This document shows, piece by piece, positions 46,060-59,834 of a stretch of 64,000 nt of DNA (positions are counted from its first letter, which is position 1; each line of letters opens with the position of its first letter). Below the pieces are notes generated by a model. That model searched no databases and was not told where the DNA came from. It saw nothing but the letters and a program-made list of their open reading frames with translations. The position numbers and the translations under genes were made by a program. Origin of the DNA: Timema cristinae (taxonomy: Eukaryota; Arthropoda; Insecta; Phasmatodea; Timematidae); contig JBCFYV010000012.1 of assembly GCA_039000515.1 (NCBI GenBank), forward strand, positions 118,907,148-118,971,147, given 5' to 3'.

Positions 46060-46310
46060 TATTATTTAGCACCGCGTCTTACTACCCGTTCGGTTTATAC
46101 GCTTTAAGTACTAATTACGCTAATGGATTGGGAATTGTGAAGGTAGAATTAGAGGAAGTGAGCCCACATTTGCGTGGAGGGAGAGTGGAAAACCATTTAG
46201 GAAAAACCACCCTCAGTTCGCCCGACCGAGATTCGAACCTCAATCTCCCCGTCCTTGGCGGTTGAGCTCAACACGACTAGTGCGTTAGCCAACTACACCA
46301 CCGAGGCGGG
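46060..46310 (-). mobile_element. SINE type A, full length (copy 2)
   Basis: Matches 9069-9318 with head, B-box and shared tail. A tail-only fragment precedes it at about 45703-45749, as at 8711. Confidence 0.85.
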
Positions 46311-48213
46311 TATAGTGTTATTCACTACTAGATTAAGTAATCTAACTTTTAAAAAAATAACATTCATCTTGGATAAGTTTAAAATGAGCATACTGAAACA
46401 TTGTTTATAGACTAAAAAAAAAATTACTATTTTAAACAAACATATTTTTTCTTCAGATTACATATTAAAAACATAATTTGTTTGTTACTTCTCTCCTCAA
46501 CTGGTAAATTCTCAACCTGTGATTAAATGAGCAATGATGGAGGAAAGAATAGAAGGTACCAAAGACCCAGGCAAAAGTTGTTTAAATAATGAAGCAATAG
46601 TTGGCATTATAGTAACATATTTCAACTATACTTTATTGTTAGAAAACTTACCATAGAATGTTTAAAATAATAATAATAATAATATTATTATTATGTTTTA
46701 ACGACGTGCGACACATAAGAGGCCATTAATGTAAAAACACCATAATTAAAGTAACCCAAAACTAATTATATGAAATAAAATAAAAAAGACAGTAAATGCA
46801 AGTTCATTGAGAGGGCATGGCTTGGTGAGAGTGAAGACGAAGTAATGATAAATTAAATGAAGGGGGAAAAAATTAAACATGAAAGTCATATCCTCTTATA
46901 AAAATCTTCTAAGTGGCTTGCCTTCAACGAAGGAACGTAGACCCCCTCCACCCACACCAGCGATCAAGGTCATGAATTTCTTAGGTGAGAGTAAGGGGTG
47001 GGGACGTACACTCATTGGCATACTTGTTTTGTTCTCCTTTGGGGACCATGTACATTTATACACTAATACAGTAAACAAGTTATCCTATACAGAGGCCTAT
47101 TATATAAAATGCAGTGACATAATCTAAGGATAATGTCTGATAGAAATGTTATATCAATTATTTTATGGCCAAATTGTTTATGCATTCAGGAAATGGCCGT
47201 TTGTTTGCGTGGACCAGAGTCTTTATTTAAATAACTTCCCCACTATCTAGAAGGTTGAATTTGGTACACAGCTTCCACTAGTGGGACATTTTAATTTATT
47301 AAATCTTGACATTTCATAAATAAAGCTTTTAACAACAACAAAAAATTCTTTGTCTCTTCGTCTAGTCTCTACTTTTTCACCCCCTCCATCCACACAGTGT
47401 CAAGTTACTAGTCTAATGCATTATAATTTGACTGTCTTGTATGTAGAAAATCCTCTTACTTGTCAGAGCAAAATGCTTAATTTTGAACTATCATTTTGTA
47501 TTTAAAGTTTTATTTATTTTAAAATAAAATTATATATCTTGTATTAAAGTAGATATTAAATTGCATTTATTTTAGTGCAATCATTCATATTCCGTTTACA
47601 AGTTAAATTGAATAAAAAAACGTATGCTATTGTTAGAGTTATTTTTTTTCGTGGGGTACAGTAGACAAAATCAACCTCATATTAAAGTAGGTATCCACCC
47701 GAATCTTAAATAAACATAACTTGTTAAATTTAGTGTCATTATAGCAATGGCTTAAAATGTTAACAAAAGTAACCTACACACTTTTACTATCATGTGAGCT
47801 ACTAAATACTTATTGGGACTATGTCTTAAAATAAATTGGCAAATGCAAGCAAACATTATAGCTGTAATGTCAGTAAACTCCAGCGCAAATGTTGAAAATA
47901 ACATCCACCTCCACCCCCAATCTGTATTCGTAATCACATCCAAGAAATTCACATGATATCCGGGGATATATTTAGATTTAATGACAAAATAACCCTTAAA
48001 CTAATTTATTACATAATATTTTATATAATTAACCTATTCCATATAATAATGTTAGAATAATTTTAGTCAATTAACCGAACGTGTGAAGGGGCATATTGGA
48101 AATAATATTGTTGGATGTGTTGTCGTTTTTTTTTGTCAAACATTTATTATTAAAATACAATATCCTTTATAAATGGCCCACAAACTATAATTTATATCTT
48201 CCGTGTTGGTTAC

Positions 48214-48397
48214 CAAGGTAGTTGAGAGGAAGTGATCCTGCATTAGCGCATAGAGAGGATGGCAAAACCACTGATAAATCACATGTGATAAGCCCCTCTA
48301 ATTCACCCGGACGAGATTCAAACCTTGACCTCACCGACAACAGCGATAGAGTGCAATGCTATACTAGCATATTAGTCTACTCAACCACTGGTGCGGG
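48214..48397 (-). mobile_element. Degenerate SINE type A (copy 2)
   Basis: Matches 11225-11407; several SNPs separate the copies here, for example CACCCGG for CACCTGA. Confidence 0.5.
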
Positions 48398-49279
48398 TAA
48401 TATATATGTTACAAACACCAACACTAAACAAAAAAGTAACAAAATAGGTATTATTTTTTAACTCACTTTTTGCTTTGGTAGTGTTTCTCAAAGTGTTTTA
48501 ATATTTTTTAGCTGGTTTCCTGCTTAGTAACACAGATTTTCTGTTTCCATTGCGGGAGTATCACCTAGAATATTTTTCTTTGCTAAAAATCATAATTTCT
48601 ATACAAAAAGTTTTAATCTAATCAAAGAAATACTGTCGATTGTTACACAAATTATTGATAAGGAAACAGAATCAAGCCTACTCTATAAATAAACTTTTAA
48701 CATAGATCATGCAAATACAACAAAAGTAACCTTTTCAAAAACTGAGGTTTGGAGGTAATAGTAGTAACAGGTGACAGACAGTGTCGTCCAGACCAGGGTT
48801 TTACCTGAAGGGGAAATAAATGTAGGAAGGGAAGGGGGAGTAGCATGGCTTATAGAAAAAAAAAGATGAAAAGATAGTGAATGCCAAAGAGGGGTCGGGG
48901 AGGAGAGGGAGAGGAGCTTCCGAGGACAGAGCATTCTACCAGGCAGCTACTGAACTATTTCAACAGTTCAGACATGATTTAATTTGAAAATATCAAATTT
49001 TGTGCCCGTTATTGTATTATAAATATTTGTCGTGTATGGTCGAACATTATCTTATTCTCTATAATAATATGATAACTTCAAAACTATATTCTTGTGTTTC
49101 ATGTTTTATTTAATTTAAATTTAATTGAAATTACGTCTTATTGTAAAAAAGTAAATATTAACTTGTAACTCTTTTTATTAATATAGTTCATTTTAAATTT
49201 ACAAGTTTAATGCAATGCAAAAAACCGCATGTTGTTACCATGCATATTTTTTAAGCTATAGCCGGCACAACTTTATCGT

Positions 49280-49565
49280 TCTTATATAGTAGGTATCCAA
49301 ATCTTAAATCCATTTTTGTTTCCAGCCTGTGGTCAGTTTTTTATTCAAACTATATATTTTCCCCTACCAGCTGTCCTAGCTTCATATGACTTATAATCTA
49401 AATTAAGACTAGGACAGACACAACATCTAGTCCCCAGCCGTTAATTCATCACTGTGAAGGGGTAAACCCATATTTCACCAATGATATATTTTTCAGCCAT
49501 GTCAGGAATAGAACCCGGGACCCTTAGCTCAGTAGGCAGACACACTACCGACTGAGCTAGGGTGT
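49280..49565 (-). mobile_element. SINE type C (copy 2)
   Basis: Matches 12290-12580, with a 4-base deletion in the GTAGGTGTCCATCC end. Confidence 0.75.
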
Positions 49566-49879
49566 TGGATTATACACGTTACTATTTACACTAATGATTT
49601 TAACACCCAATATCACCTCTGAAAGAACTACAGGTCCTATCGAGAAAATCATTATCTTGGTTCTTTCTAATTTAACTGTTGCCAAATCTCCTCGCTTTCA
49701 GAGTTATGTTGCAAGGTGGTGTGCTGGGGTAAGGAGGAGCTACTGGCAACATTGCCAAATCAGCGTTGCCAAACTTGTCATCAATTTAAAGGAAGTTTGA
49801 CAACACACAAAAACAAGAAAATGACAATGCTGTTTCCCAATAGTAGCCATGCAGTTCCCTCGGCGGTCAGTATCCACTG

Positions 49880-50024
49880 TAGGGAGGAATGGTTGAATTT
49901 AGGGGAAGTGTATTCGCATTTGTGTGGAGGGAGAGTGGAAAACCATTTAATAAAAAAAACTCAGTAGACCTGACTGGGATTGTAGTTCTGATCTTAGAGT
50001 CATTGGCGCCCCTGTGTGATGACT
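49880..50024 (-). mobile_element. Degenerate SINE type A (copy 2)
   Basis: Matches 12895-13040, with several SNPs and short indels. Confidence 0.5.
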
Positions 50025-50142
50025 TAATACCCACTTTGATGGTCAAATGCTCTAAGGTTATTTATTAATTACTTTCTAATGGATCATAATTAAAATGGCA
50101 GCTTGAAATGAAAACACCTCTGTTAGGGGGAGGAGAGGGGCG

Positions 50143-50354
50143 TTAGAATCTCCCTTCCCTCTTCTTCTTTTGAAGCACCGACAAAGCTTCAAAGCTAAAC
50201 CTCCTAGTTGAGCCCAACACCTTGAACTGTATGACCACCAGTACAGGTATTGTCTGTATTCGCCCATTGTAATACAAAATAAGGTTGTTAAATGACATCT
50301 GTACGCAACCTTTCTTTGGCTTACTAAGTCTAGCCACCAAGCTTTCAATCAGTG
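50143..50354 (-). CDS. Possible last exon of an unidentified gene (copy 2)
   Basis: Same open stretch as 13159-13370 with one synonymous SNP. The intron side differs: about 36 bases found in copy 1 are missing, and the acceptor now reads AATATAG. The exon edge itself is unchanged. Confidence 0.3.
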
Positions 50355-51260
50355 CTATATTAATTATTCCAAAAGCAAGCTTTTACTGCAAATAAATAAT
50401 ATTTCGGTATAGGTAGCCTACTCTTGTTGAGGGTTTCCTCAACTCGTAGATCTAACACCTGGATAAAAGAATGTTTCAAGCCAAGGCTGCCACCCTTGTA
50501 AAATAAATAAATAAAAATATCGAGAAACACTGGGTTAGGGTTTGTTAAAACAAAACAAAAACTAAAATGTTCAAAATAATTGTAATTTGTATCGTCTTTT
50601 TACTAGCGTCCCTTCCCACAGGAAATGAAAGCCTAATTCACCAACCGAAACAAAGGTTTTTTTTACCATTTTTGCATGAGCCGTCAAATTAAGCCAACGT
50701 GTGTGCTAAGATGGCCCCAAAGTAACCATGGGTACCACTTTCTCTAGAGGGTGGTCTACTAGAGGGTAAGGATATCATCCCCTTTGTCCAGCAGTGTGAG
50801 AAAAAGTGACCATGTAAAGTTTCTTATGAAAATGGAAAACCAATCATTTGAATACTATCAACAAGTGTGCTTTATTTCCTTGGTTTTTTTTTATTATTAA
50901 AATGACTTAATTGTCAAAAATTAATGAAAGAAAAGAGTTATATGGATCTTTGGAAAAAATGTAGGTCCAATCCAAATTTAATAGTAAATTTAATCTCCCA
51001 TTATAACCCACATTAACATTCCCATAAATAAATAGGTTTAGTTAGAAAAATAGTTAGGCCTAGTGATGTTTGCAGACTTCAAGGTGATCAACTTTGTAGC
51101 TCAGAAAAAAAAAATATAAGGCCGCAAACATGATAGCCTTCGCATGAATAATCAATAGTTTACTGGATTTTAGTTTTTGTCAATTTGGTAGTCTACAGAG
51201 GCACATGTCAATAGAGCGAAACACTCCACGTGGTAGATACAGTCTACCCTCTCCCCTCGT

Positions 51261-51755
51261 TTAGCTCCAGAAATCGTCATTGTCTTGGTCCCAAGTCGAC
51301 TGTTCCTTCTCCTGAGACGTGAAGTCCACCTGCTTGTCGTAGACAAACTCGGGGTCCTCCGGTTTGACCCTCGTCTTCTCAAAACTCTCCGCCATCACCA
51401 TCTTCTTGACGTTCAACTCATCTGTACCCAACTTGTTCAGGTCGACATCCGGGGGGATCTCAAACTCGCGATGGACGCGCTCCACTGCGACAGACACCGG
51501 CTCCCCGCCCACGCATCCTTGCAGTATCCGCAGCATCCTCATCGCCGCCACGTCACTGACCCGCTCTAGCTTGGCCTTGTGACGCGTCCGCAGGTCCTGG
51601 CAGATAAAACTCAGGTTCGAGTCCCGACGCAGGCTACGGACAGGCATCACATACTGCCGTAGTTTGACGGCGGGGTCTGTCCCTGGTTGGTAGATTAGGA
51701 CAAGGGCGGGAGGGGACACTCTAATACCCAACCTCTTGGGGATGCAACTAGACAT
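51261..51755 (-). CDS. CEP19: CEP19, centrosomal protein of 19 kDa (copy 2)
   Basis: This encodes the same 164-residue protein as 14310-14804, with no amino acid change noticed. The full frame, start and stop are intact in both copies, in contrast to the transporter and gag, where single-base breaks occur. The SINE type B again lies just upstream, head to head. If the duplication is an assembly artefact, these two entries are alleles of one gene. Confidence 0.92.
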   Translation of the reverse strand: MSSCIPKRLGIRVSPPALVLIYQPGTDPAVKLRQYVMPVRSLRRDSNLSFICQDLRTRHKAKLERVSDVAAMRMLRILQGCVGGEPVSVAVERVHREFEIPPDVDLNKLGTDELNVKKMVMAESFEKTRVKPEDPEFVYDKQVDFTSQEKEQSTWDQDNDDFWS

Positions 51756-51801
51756 AACCTAGAACAAGGACAATTCCTAGAACAACAAAGACTAGAACAA
51801 T

Positions 51802-52056
51802 AGGTCTAGGGGTAAGGTGTCAGACTTCTGTGCTGGCGGCCGGGGTTCAACCCTGGGTCCTGGCACAGATTTATCTGATTACTAAACCCTTCCTTCCCCT
51901 CTGACAAGACATCTTGTGAATGTGGGGAATGCCAGGCCTCCACCGTGGTTCGGATTCCACGTTAAACTGTAGGTCCTTCATTTCATCTCACAATCACCCT
52001 ACCATTACACATTAGCGTAAGTGCGTATAACCCGAATGGGTAGTAAGACGCGGTGC

Positions 52057-52087
<31 letters not shown>

Positions 52088-52088
52088 T
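51802..52088 (+). mobile_element. SINE type B, full length (copy 2)
   Basis: Matches 14851-15142. The B-box is GGTTCAACCC here, a small segment after the head differs (ACATCTTGTGAATG instead of a longer form), and the TAA tail is longer. Confidence 0.85.
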
Positions 52089-54200
52089 AGAACAATAAAG
52101 ACAAAGTATGAAAGTGGTAAATTAGTATGTTTAGCACAAGGTATATTTAAGGCAGGTAGTTTAGAGGAAGTGCACCGGCATTATAGTGGGAAAATAAGTG
52201 CTAAATTACATACGTGTACATCTACATGTAGAAAACCACTCCCTGTCCACCTGGTTTAAAACAAGGGGACCTTGTAAAGTTCACAATTCGGACACATGTT
52301 ATTTGATTTTAAGAAGGAAGTCATAGAGATTGCATATTATATTTACGCAATAAAAAAAACTTCATTATAGTGTGTGTAGCATTGTTCCAAACGGACTTGT
52401 TCATAATAATAGAGGTTAAGATTTTAAGCAAAGAAAGTCAAAGTGAACAAAGATGAAGAGAGAGAGAGAGAGAACATTTTTGTTGATATGTAAATTAACA
52501 AAGAAATTACAAAAATAAAACCTTAGTTGTCAAATTCAAGAAATAAAGTAGAAAGCAAAAAATACCAGGACAGCCGGCTGATGCGATTGTATTGTAGAGA
52601 TACACAATAATTATCATTATAATCGATCTATCGATAGATATATTATTTTAATCGTTTGCAAGAATTGGCGATGCGCGCTATAAATCGATTATTTTTCTGC
52701 GATTAGTAAATAATCGAACCAAATTAACTTACAAAATCGTTTGTGTAATAAATAGATAATATGATAAAACCATTGATCTCTATAATATAACTGAATGATC
52801 ATCAGAAATGTAACTTACTCTTATCCGATTCTGATGCACTCCACGTTCTTGGGCCAAGGATGGAAACGACCCTAGTTAACTTTCTCAACGGCTAATAGAT
52901 GGCTGTAAACATAGTTCTTAGGACTGCTGGTAGGTAGCAGCACAGCCATAAATATCGCAAACGGAATAATCTGTTATGGTTTTCCATCAAATGGGAATCA
53001 CGTTTTAGTTCGACAACCGATGACGCAAGAGCTGGTCGAACTTAAAGCTGTGAAGCTATCGGGGCCGAAATAAAGAAATTGTAGGCTCCCAACATTAAAT
53101 ACAAATCTTTCCCCCAAGGTTTCAACATTGTAACTTTTACTTTTTCATCTAAACAGAAAGTATTACAATTGTGAAAATTTTCGACCTCAATAGTATGATG
53201 AATCTTCACATTCTATATGCCCCAGAACAAAATTTTAGGCTATATACTACTATATACATGTGATTGTGATGATATATTATGTATATTTTATTTGTACATA
53301 ATATACATAATCACAAACGTGATATATAAACACACATACACATATCCAGTTCCACTTTAACATTTAATGTATTTTTTCGATGGTGTATTTGGTAAACTTA
53401 TATTAAAGTCTGTAATAACTATAGCTATAGTTTTCACACAGACACAATAAATTGTAAATCATGGCTTTATTAAATACTTGTTAAATAACTAGTTTTTCGC
53501 TTGGGACGGTTTTATAATACGTATCATCTTTCTAGCTCAAGCATATTAGAAGAAGTGGGAAAAATCCCCTCCTCCCTGCATAACTCGGGGTTGCATTTCG
53601 AAAAATCACTAAATGCCTAAAATACATATATCTTCGATTTTGACACAGGACGCTTGTGTCAATTTTCGTGTTTCTAACATAACCCGTTTCGAAAATACGT
53701 GCACCCTTTAAGAAAGCAACCAACCCCGTTTAACAAATATCAAAAATTCGTCGAACATGTATCACTTGGATTTTTACAAAGAAGACTCATGCCAAATTTC
53801 GTGTTTCGCCATATTGATAAATATATAGACCCTAACATAGTGTCTTCAAATTTTCTTTAATATCTGTCAAAAGTGTCTTGGAATTTAATGGCAACTTTTT
53901 CTCTTCATTTGAATAGTTTGTTATCTAATGTTAATATTCTCATGACAGATATTCAGGAACAGTTGATATCAACAAGAGAAGAAAATTAAATTATTTGTTT
54001 GTACTGAGACAATATTTCATTTATTTTGTTCAAAAAAATATTTTGCCATAAAAACTGAAAAAATACTGGCCATTTCTCGCGTCTCCGTCCATCCCACCAC
54101 AATGTGCCTATAAAACCAAAACTTGTTTTCTATATAATTTAATATAATTCAAATAAGGAACTTTTGTCGTCACAAAAAATTGGATTTGTTTAAATTATAG
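52089..54200. other. No gene seen (copy 2)
   Basis: Counterpart of 15143-17250, including the ATCGAT-rich patch near 52610-52730 and the TTTCGTGTTTC repeat segment near 53540-53820. Confidence 0.45.
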
Positions 54201-54318
<118 letters not shown>

Positions 54319-54324
54319 TATGTG

Positions 54325-54600
54325 TGACCACCTCTGTGATCTAGTGGCCAGAATTCCTGGCTAAAGATGCAGAAGTCCCGGGTTCATTTCCCGTAGCTTC
54401 CAATATCTTTCTGTGAAGCAGTGGGTCTGGAACGGGTTCAAATTCAGCCCCAGGAGGACAAATGAGGAGAAAACTGATTATCGGCCGGAGCGTTCGTTGT
54501 GCTGACCACATGACACCCTCTATCAGCATATGTTGGCACTATCTTCCCTCACAGACGACGGCGGTAGCTCGGTAGGTATATCTACACAAGAAGTCGCCAG
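54325..54600 (+). mobile_element. SINE type D (copy 2)
   Basis: Matches 17306-17580; a 2-base GA deletion follows AATGAGGA. Confidence 0.65.
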
Positions 54601-55033
54601 TCTATGTAACAATACTCACAGCTTCCACACTTGCACTCCACCGAATTCCTATTACGTGCTTGACACATTCACCAGTGAATGAAGTCAGAATATCCCAGCG
54701 ATGGGTCAAGGAAGGGAAAAAACGTGAACAAACTCTCTCCCGTTCCAAAAAAAAAAAAAAAAAGGGGTGTGGCTGTGTCATGGACACGGCCGTGTGTTGT
54801 ACGTGAATACGTTTATGTAACGGGTTATATATTTTTTTAAATAAAATATTTTTATTTATGTATTTAGGATAAAAGCAAGGAAACAAATAATTATTGTGTA
54901 ACAATAAAACTTTATTAATTATAGGTCTGTGATACGAAAAGTACGACACAAAAGGCATACAAGATATAAGAGATTTCTGGTAAACGTTAAATCAATACAG
55001 GTATTATTACCTAACGTTGTTGGAGAAGTTTCA

Positions 55034-55093
<60 letters not shown>

Positions 55094-56558
55094 GTTATAC
55101 TAATTGCAAATCTCGATACGCAGCAAAATAACCTCAAAATGACGGCGTTTCCCCCTCCACCGCGCGCGATGCGTCACTGTTCTCGCGTATCGTAATGCAT
55201 TCTTTGATCCTTTAGCTATCCAGTGGTATAATTTAATTTTGGATGTAGAGGATAAATTCGAAACTACAACGCCAAACTGTATCCCCCCATTTTGTTATCA
55301 TTAGGTTTTTTGGATTGCCCCCGTATGGTAGCAAATTTAAAGACGTATTCACGTCAAAAAAAGTAAGAGAATTCGCAGCAACCGAAGCTGCATTGATACT
55401 CGCCAACTTCATCGTGTGATTTGTACTTGTGACATATTCTGCTTTTCTATTAAATTAAGTTATACTTTTCTGAACGCCAAATCAGCATTATCATAAGTTT
55501 GTCCTCTACAATTGTAAATACCAATTACATCGTTTACTGATTTTTACAAAATCATAGTTGAAATATTCTCGGCGGTTTTATTTTACATTTTGTTTCAATG
55601 GAATCAATAAATTATTCTACTACCTTCACTTTATTTCCATCCATCATAACTTAGCACAAAACTTGGCTCGTTTGATCCTTCTGAGAAATATCAGGAGTTC
55701 TGTCGAATATCATAGAAAGGTACTTGGCTTCTTTTACCAGCTCGATCACTTTTATTCTTGCTTTTTCTACCAAAATTTCTATAAACGCGTTCTGAATGAT
55801 AGGAAAATATATTCGCCCTTTTTCCCATTTTGAGTCTTAGAACATGTTCACTGGATCGTATTTCACCAACAAATGAACTAGTTATAAAAAAACAACAACT
55901 ATTTATTGTTGATTCAGATTCAGCATCAGTCTCATAATAAATTCCTTCTCGATGATCCTGTAAGGCTAAATTCTATTTAGTTAGGAATTTAATTATCCAA
56001 CAATCTTTAAAGTATTTCTCTACACTTTTTAACTTCTTTTTGTGCCCTTTTATCAATAATTGTTGCTCCATGTCTGATTATAATTTCTAACTTCTTCCAT
56101 TGTGTGAAAACCCGAACATGCTCTACGCTGGATTCATGCGTGAATATTTTAAGATTAAGTTTCCACCATATGTTGAGATATTAGATATATATATTTATTG
56201 TTTTATTGTTCTATTTATAGTAATTTGAATGATAGGAAAATTTAAGTGTTTTGTAATGTATTTACATTGTATTCCTTTTAGTAGTAAATACTAGTAAATA
56301 ATTGTAAATAAAAAAATGACGTCCGACATCTTGTATTACCCTGGCAGAATAAAAACTTTTCTTTTCGTTCCAGTAGACCCTCTGAAAAGTGCCACCCGGG
56401 GCAGACATCCCCCCCCCCCCCCCACCCTTAGCTACGCTACTGCCCCCACAAACTTATTTCTGTCCTTATAACTAAAAACAAACCGATATAATATATAAAG
56501 TTTGTTTTTAGTGTTAAGGTCAAACAATAATGTCAATACATTCGAAAATAAAAATATT
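54601..56558. other. No convincing gene (copy 2)
   Basis: Counterpart of 17581-19545. The TAA microsatellite (55037-55094), CpG-rich patch (near 55140-55190) and C-run transposon end (near 56405-56440) are all present, with length differences. Confidence 0.45.
55037..55094. repeat. TAA microsatellite (copy 2)
   Basis: About 19 units, three more than in copy 1. Confidence 0.9.
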
Positions 56559-57185
56559 TTAATTGTATTCAGACATAAGTTTGTAGAGGCCCTGGTGGGT
56601 TAGCCCCTGTCACCCCCCTCAAATCTGGGCTTGAGTAAGGGTCCTTTGTTACGACATACGGATCCTTTAAATAGTGCTTGTAAGATCCCAACAAGCTGAA
56701 CATGTCGGTATCGTTATAGCGTTTATATGTTGCACTTTCTAAAGACAAGGATTTTTAAACTTATTACACAAACACACATCAAGTTTAGGTCAGAAAGCTA
56801 AAAAAAACTGGCGTGGAAGGCCCTTTTTCCTACTAGAACTCCACTATATAGAAGGGTTATGGTAAGAAAAAATGCCTTTTAGACAGATGTTCGTAAGTAA
56901 ATCAGGCTACACACTCTATTTATCCTGAAAGGTAGCAAATATTATAAACCAGGAACACGCCTTGGTGGCGTAGTTGGCTAACGCGCTGGTTTTGTGTTGA
57001 GCTAGACTGCTGAGGACGGGGAGATCGAGGTTCGGATCTCGGTCGGGTGAACTGGGGGTGGTTTTTCTTAAATGGTTTTTCACTCTCCCTCCACTCAAAT
57101 GCGGGTTCACTTCCTCTAATTCAACTTTCCCAATTCCTAATCCACTAAAGCGTATAACCCGAACGGGTAGTAATACGCGGTGCTA

Positions 57186-57237
<52 letters not shown>

Positions 57238-57389
57238 TAAACTAGGCCATAGTAGAACCACGCAAGGTAGGCTTGTTACCTCAGATTCAGGGTAAACAGA
57301 GTGTATATAATATAAACACCAGCACACGACTTACAAACTATCTTAACACGACATATAGGCCTATTCCTTTACTTACTGTGGCTCTCCAT
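56559..57389 (-). pseudogene. 63-residue two-exon gene, copy 2, frame broken
   Basis: Exon 1 coding part is 57389-57377 and exon 2 is 56738-56559, with the same acceptor and donor. The last base of exon 1 is A instead of G, which changes the split codon from Glu to Lys and weakens the exon side of the donor. An extra base in exon 2 (near 56598) shifts the frame for the last ~12 codons. Another SNP in exon 2 is synonymous. The intron SINE has a longer tail. The break may be a consensus error or a variant allele. Confidence 0.45.
56956..57238 (+). mobile_element. SINE type A, full length (copy 2)
   Basis: Matches 19941-20188. The TAA tail has expanded to about 16 units. Confidence 0.9.
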
Positions 57390-57530
57390 ACGTTCACCAC
57401 GAAACAGTAGCAGAAACGCAATCACGTGACGTGCTCTAAGCCAATCACAAGAAAGTTCAGCCTCATCGGCGTTGTCCGCTCGGCACGGCTTGAAATAACT
57501 TCAGTTTTCATTTTTCTACGCGACAACACC
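57390..57530 (-). promoter_or_regulatory. Promoter-like region of the 63-residue gene (copy 2)
   Basis: The CACGTG E-box, TGACGTG and CCAAT motifs at the same distances as in copy 1 are unchanged. Confidence 0.4.
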
Positions 57531-57702
57531 AGTTTGGGAGACTCGATCAAATTTCAAAAACAACAGACTCAATCAGTGCGAATGAATCTACAAAACGAGA
57601 TACTAGTAGACAACTGCATCTACTGTCATGAAATGATTTTAAGTAACTCGTTAAATGAAAAGCGCAATTGTCGTTATTGTTCTGTTTTGTTTCACCACAC
57701 AA

Positions 57703-58528
57703 CAGTGGCGGCTCGTGTATAGGCACTGTGGAACTGCAGCACCCCCTATTTCCACGTGATATTATCGATAACATTTAATATAATAAATCCTTTTTTCTTT
57801 AATTCTTTCTTTTTGTAGTACAATATATATTCCTTAAGCTTAGTGTCAGTACTTCAGTAGCCATCCCCCAGTTTATGAAAAAGACACAAAAATCTTTGTA
57901 TGGAACTGTGCGCTTCACAGTGCCAGTGACGTGGTGTTTGACTGTTGTGCGCATGCGCACATAGGAAGGGGTAGGGAGGAAGGCGGGACTACCAGGTAGA
58001 GAGAGCACTGTTGCTCTCGCATTGACGGCCCTGGCATGGTGGTGGAAGGAAGTTTTTTTTTACTCGGCGTGTGTTGTGTTTAAAAATTGTGTACCATATT
58101 CTTGAATGTGATAAAGTGTATAAGAGTGTAGAATTAGATTATTATTCTGCTTCCAGCTATTCTATTCGATTAATTTTTTTCGGTTCTTTTATTTAACAGA
58201 AACACTAAATGTGCTTGCAGTACTTTCAATGGAAAAAAATTTCCTCAATTGTCATTCAGAGATCAAGGAGAAAATTATTGAACTTTTTGCTCAAATTAAA
58301 ACAAGAAGAATGGATTTTATTTTTAAATGGATAAATTAATCTTGAACTGTAACAATTTAGGTTAAAGTAAGTAAAAAATGTTTATTTTTTTGGTTAAGAT
58401 TTTATCAAGTTCCTGAATAAATTTTCTTTTTATACATGTTTTTTTTTTCTTTTTACACAATTTTAAAACAAAGGCTAAACATTTTATGGAGAAACACCCC
58501 CACTAATTTTAGCTACAAGCCGCCACTG
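57703..58528. mobile_element. Non-autonomous hAT element (copy 2)
   Basis: Same CAGTGGCGGCT ends and 8-bp flanks as 20652-21474, with a handful of SNPs. Confidence 0.85.
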
Positions 58529-58756
58529 CTACACAACACAATAATTTGAAACCATCCGCTGTGATGATAATACTCAGGATAGGTTTATCATCTTGAAAAT
58601 AAAATATGGTGGAAATCAGCTGTTTATGTTTGTATTTCAGGGCATTATGGGTAAACATATATTTATGCTATCGTGTGAATTGCTGTGACAAGCAGATTCA
58701 GCTACAAGCTATCGCTGAACGTGTAAATAAAGCTTTTAACCTAATTCAGCACTCAC

Positions 58757-58912
58757 CTTGGCGTAAGTCTCCAGTGACAGGATGTAGAAATGTCCGGCCG
58801 TGAGCTTGAGAGGTTTCTGGGCTCTCATCGCCGATATTCGAACCAAGGTCTTCAACCGTCGGGAGCCGTCGTACCACGGGAACCCATACACCGCCTTCTG
58901 CACCACCTCGCT
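58757..58912 (-). CDS. Insect odorant receptor exon (copy 2)
   Basis: This 52-codon exon has the same splice sites as 21703-21858 and encodes the same residues, including the PWYD and LTAGHF motifs. A SNP in the middle (GAGAGCC to GGGAGCC on the plus strand) is silent. Upstream and downstream exons are again not visible, so the gene it belongs to remains unknown. Confidence 0.8.
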
Positions 58913-59834
58913 CTGGGGACACACGGGGGCGGGGGTAGGCGGGAGGGGAGCTTGATTTCCACAGATATGAGACGGGGTTCGTTGGTGCTGTTGGTGAACT
59001 TTGCTCAGAGATTGAAAATTTTCCTTTAGATATATTATAATTTGATTGAATTCAAGGGGAAGGATCAGTTGTTTGGTTATTGTTTATCAGCTTGTTAAAA
59101 AAATAAATGGTACAGTTCACCCCACAGACTTTCTCCTTCTTTTATATTAAAATAAACGTTTAATAAAAACTCGTTAGATTTGTGAAACGAAATAATAGTT
59201 CTATCTATACACATTGTTGTAGAAACACTACACCAAAGATAATAAATGAAATAATACACACTGTTACTTACTCTATGGCATTAGGAGCTAGGAACATTGT
59301 TACAGAAACATTGAGAAAAGAGAAACATCTTTGTCCACCAAAGATCATTAGAATCAAATTAATTTTCAAAGACCTGAATTAAAAAGTATATTATATTTTC
59401 GCTTATAGCTAAAAAATCATTGCTTTTATAAAAATATATTTCAAATAAAAGTACATTAACACAATGATAAGTTATTTCTTATCTCAAATAGTTGCGGAGA
59501 AATGAAGAAACTCGGAAAATGTCTCCTATGTAAAGTACCCTCAAAGTAATTTTCATGTGTAAATGAGAGTTTCCCTCATGTTTATATTGATAAACAATGT
59601 CTAAATATAAAATTTAATCAAAATCATTAGAGTGAATTTTTAAAGAATCGATTTTTTTCTCTTTTGGCCCTTCAGTAAACCAAGTTTAGGGTTGGATATA
59701 TATAATTCTAAAAACCCTTCGGGGGACCTTATGTAAGACCCAGATGCCAGTTTTGAGCCCAATCGGTAAAATAGTTTAGGTTGTTATATTACAAGTCTTG
59801 GCGAGCGTTAATAGTCGCCTATTAACCCCCACGT

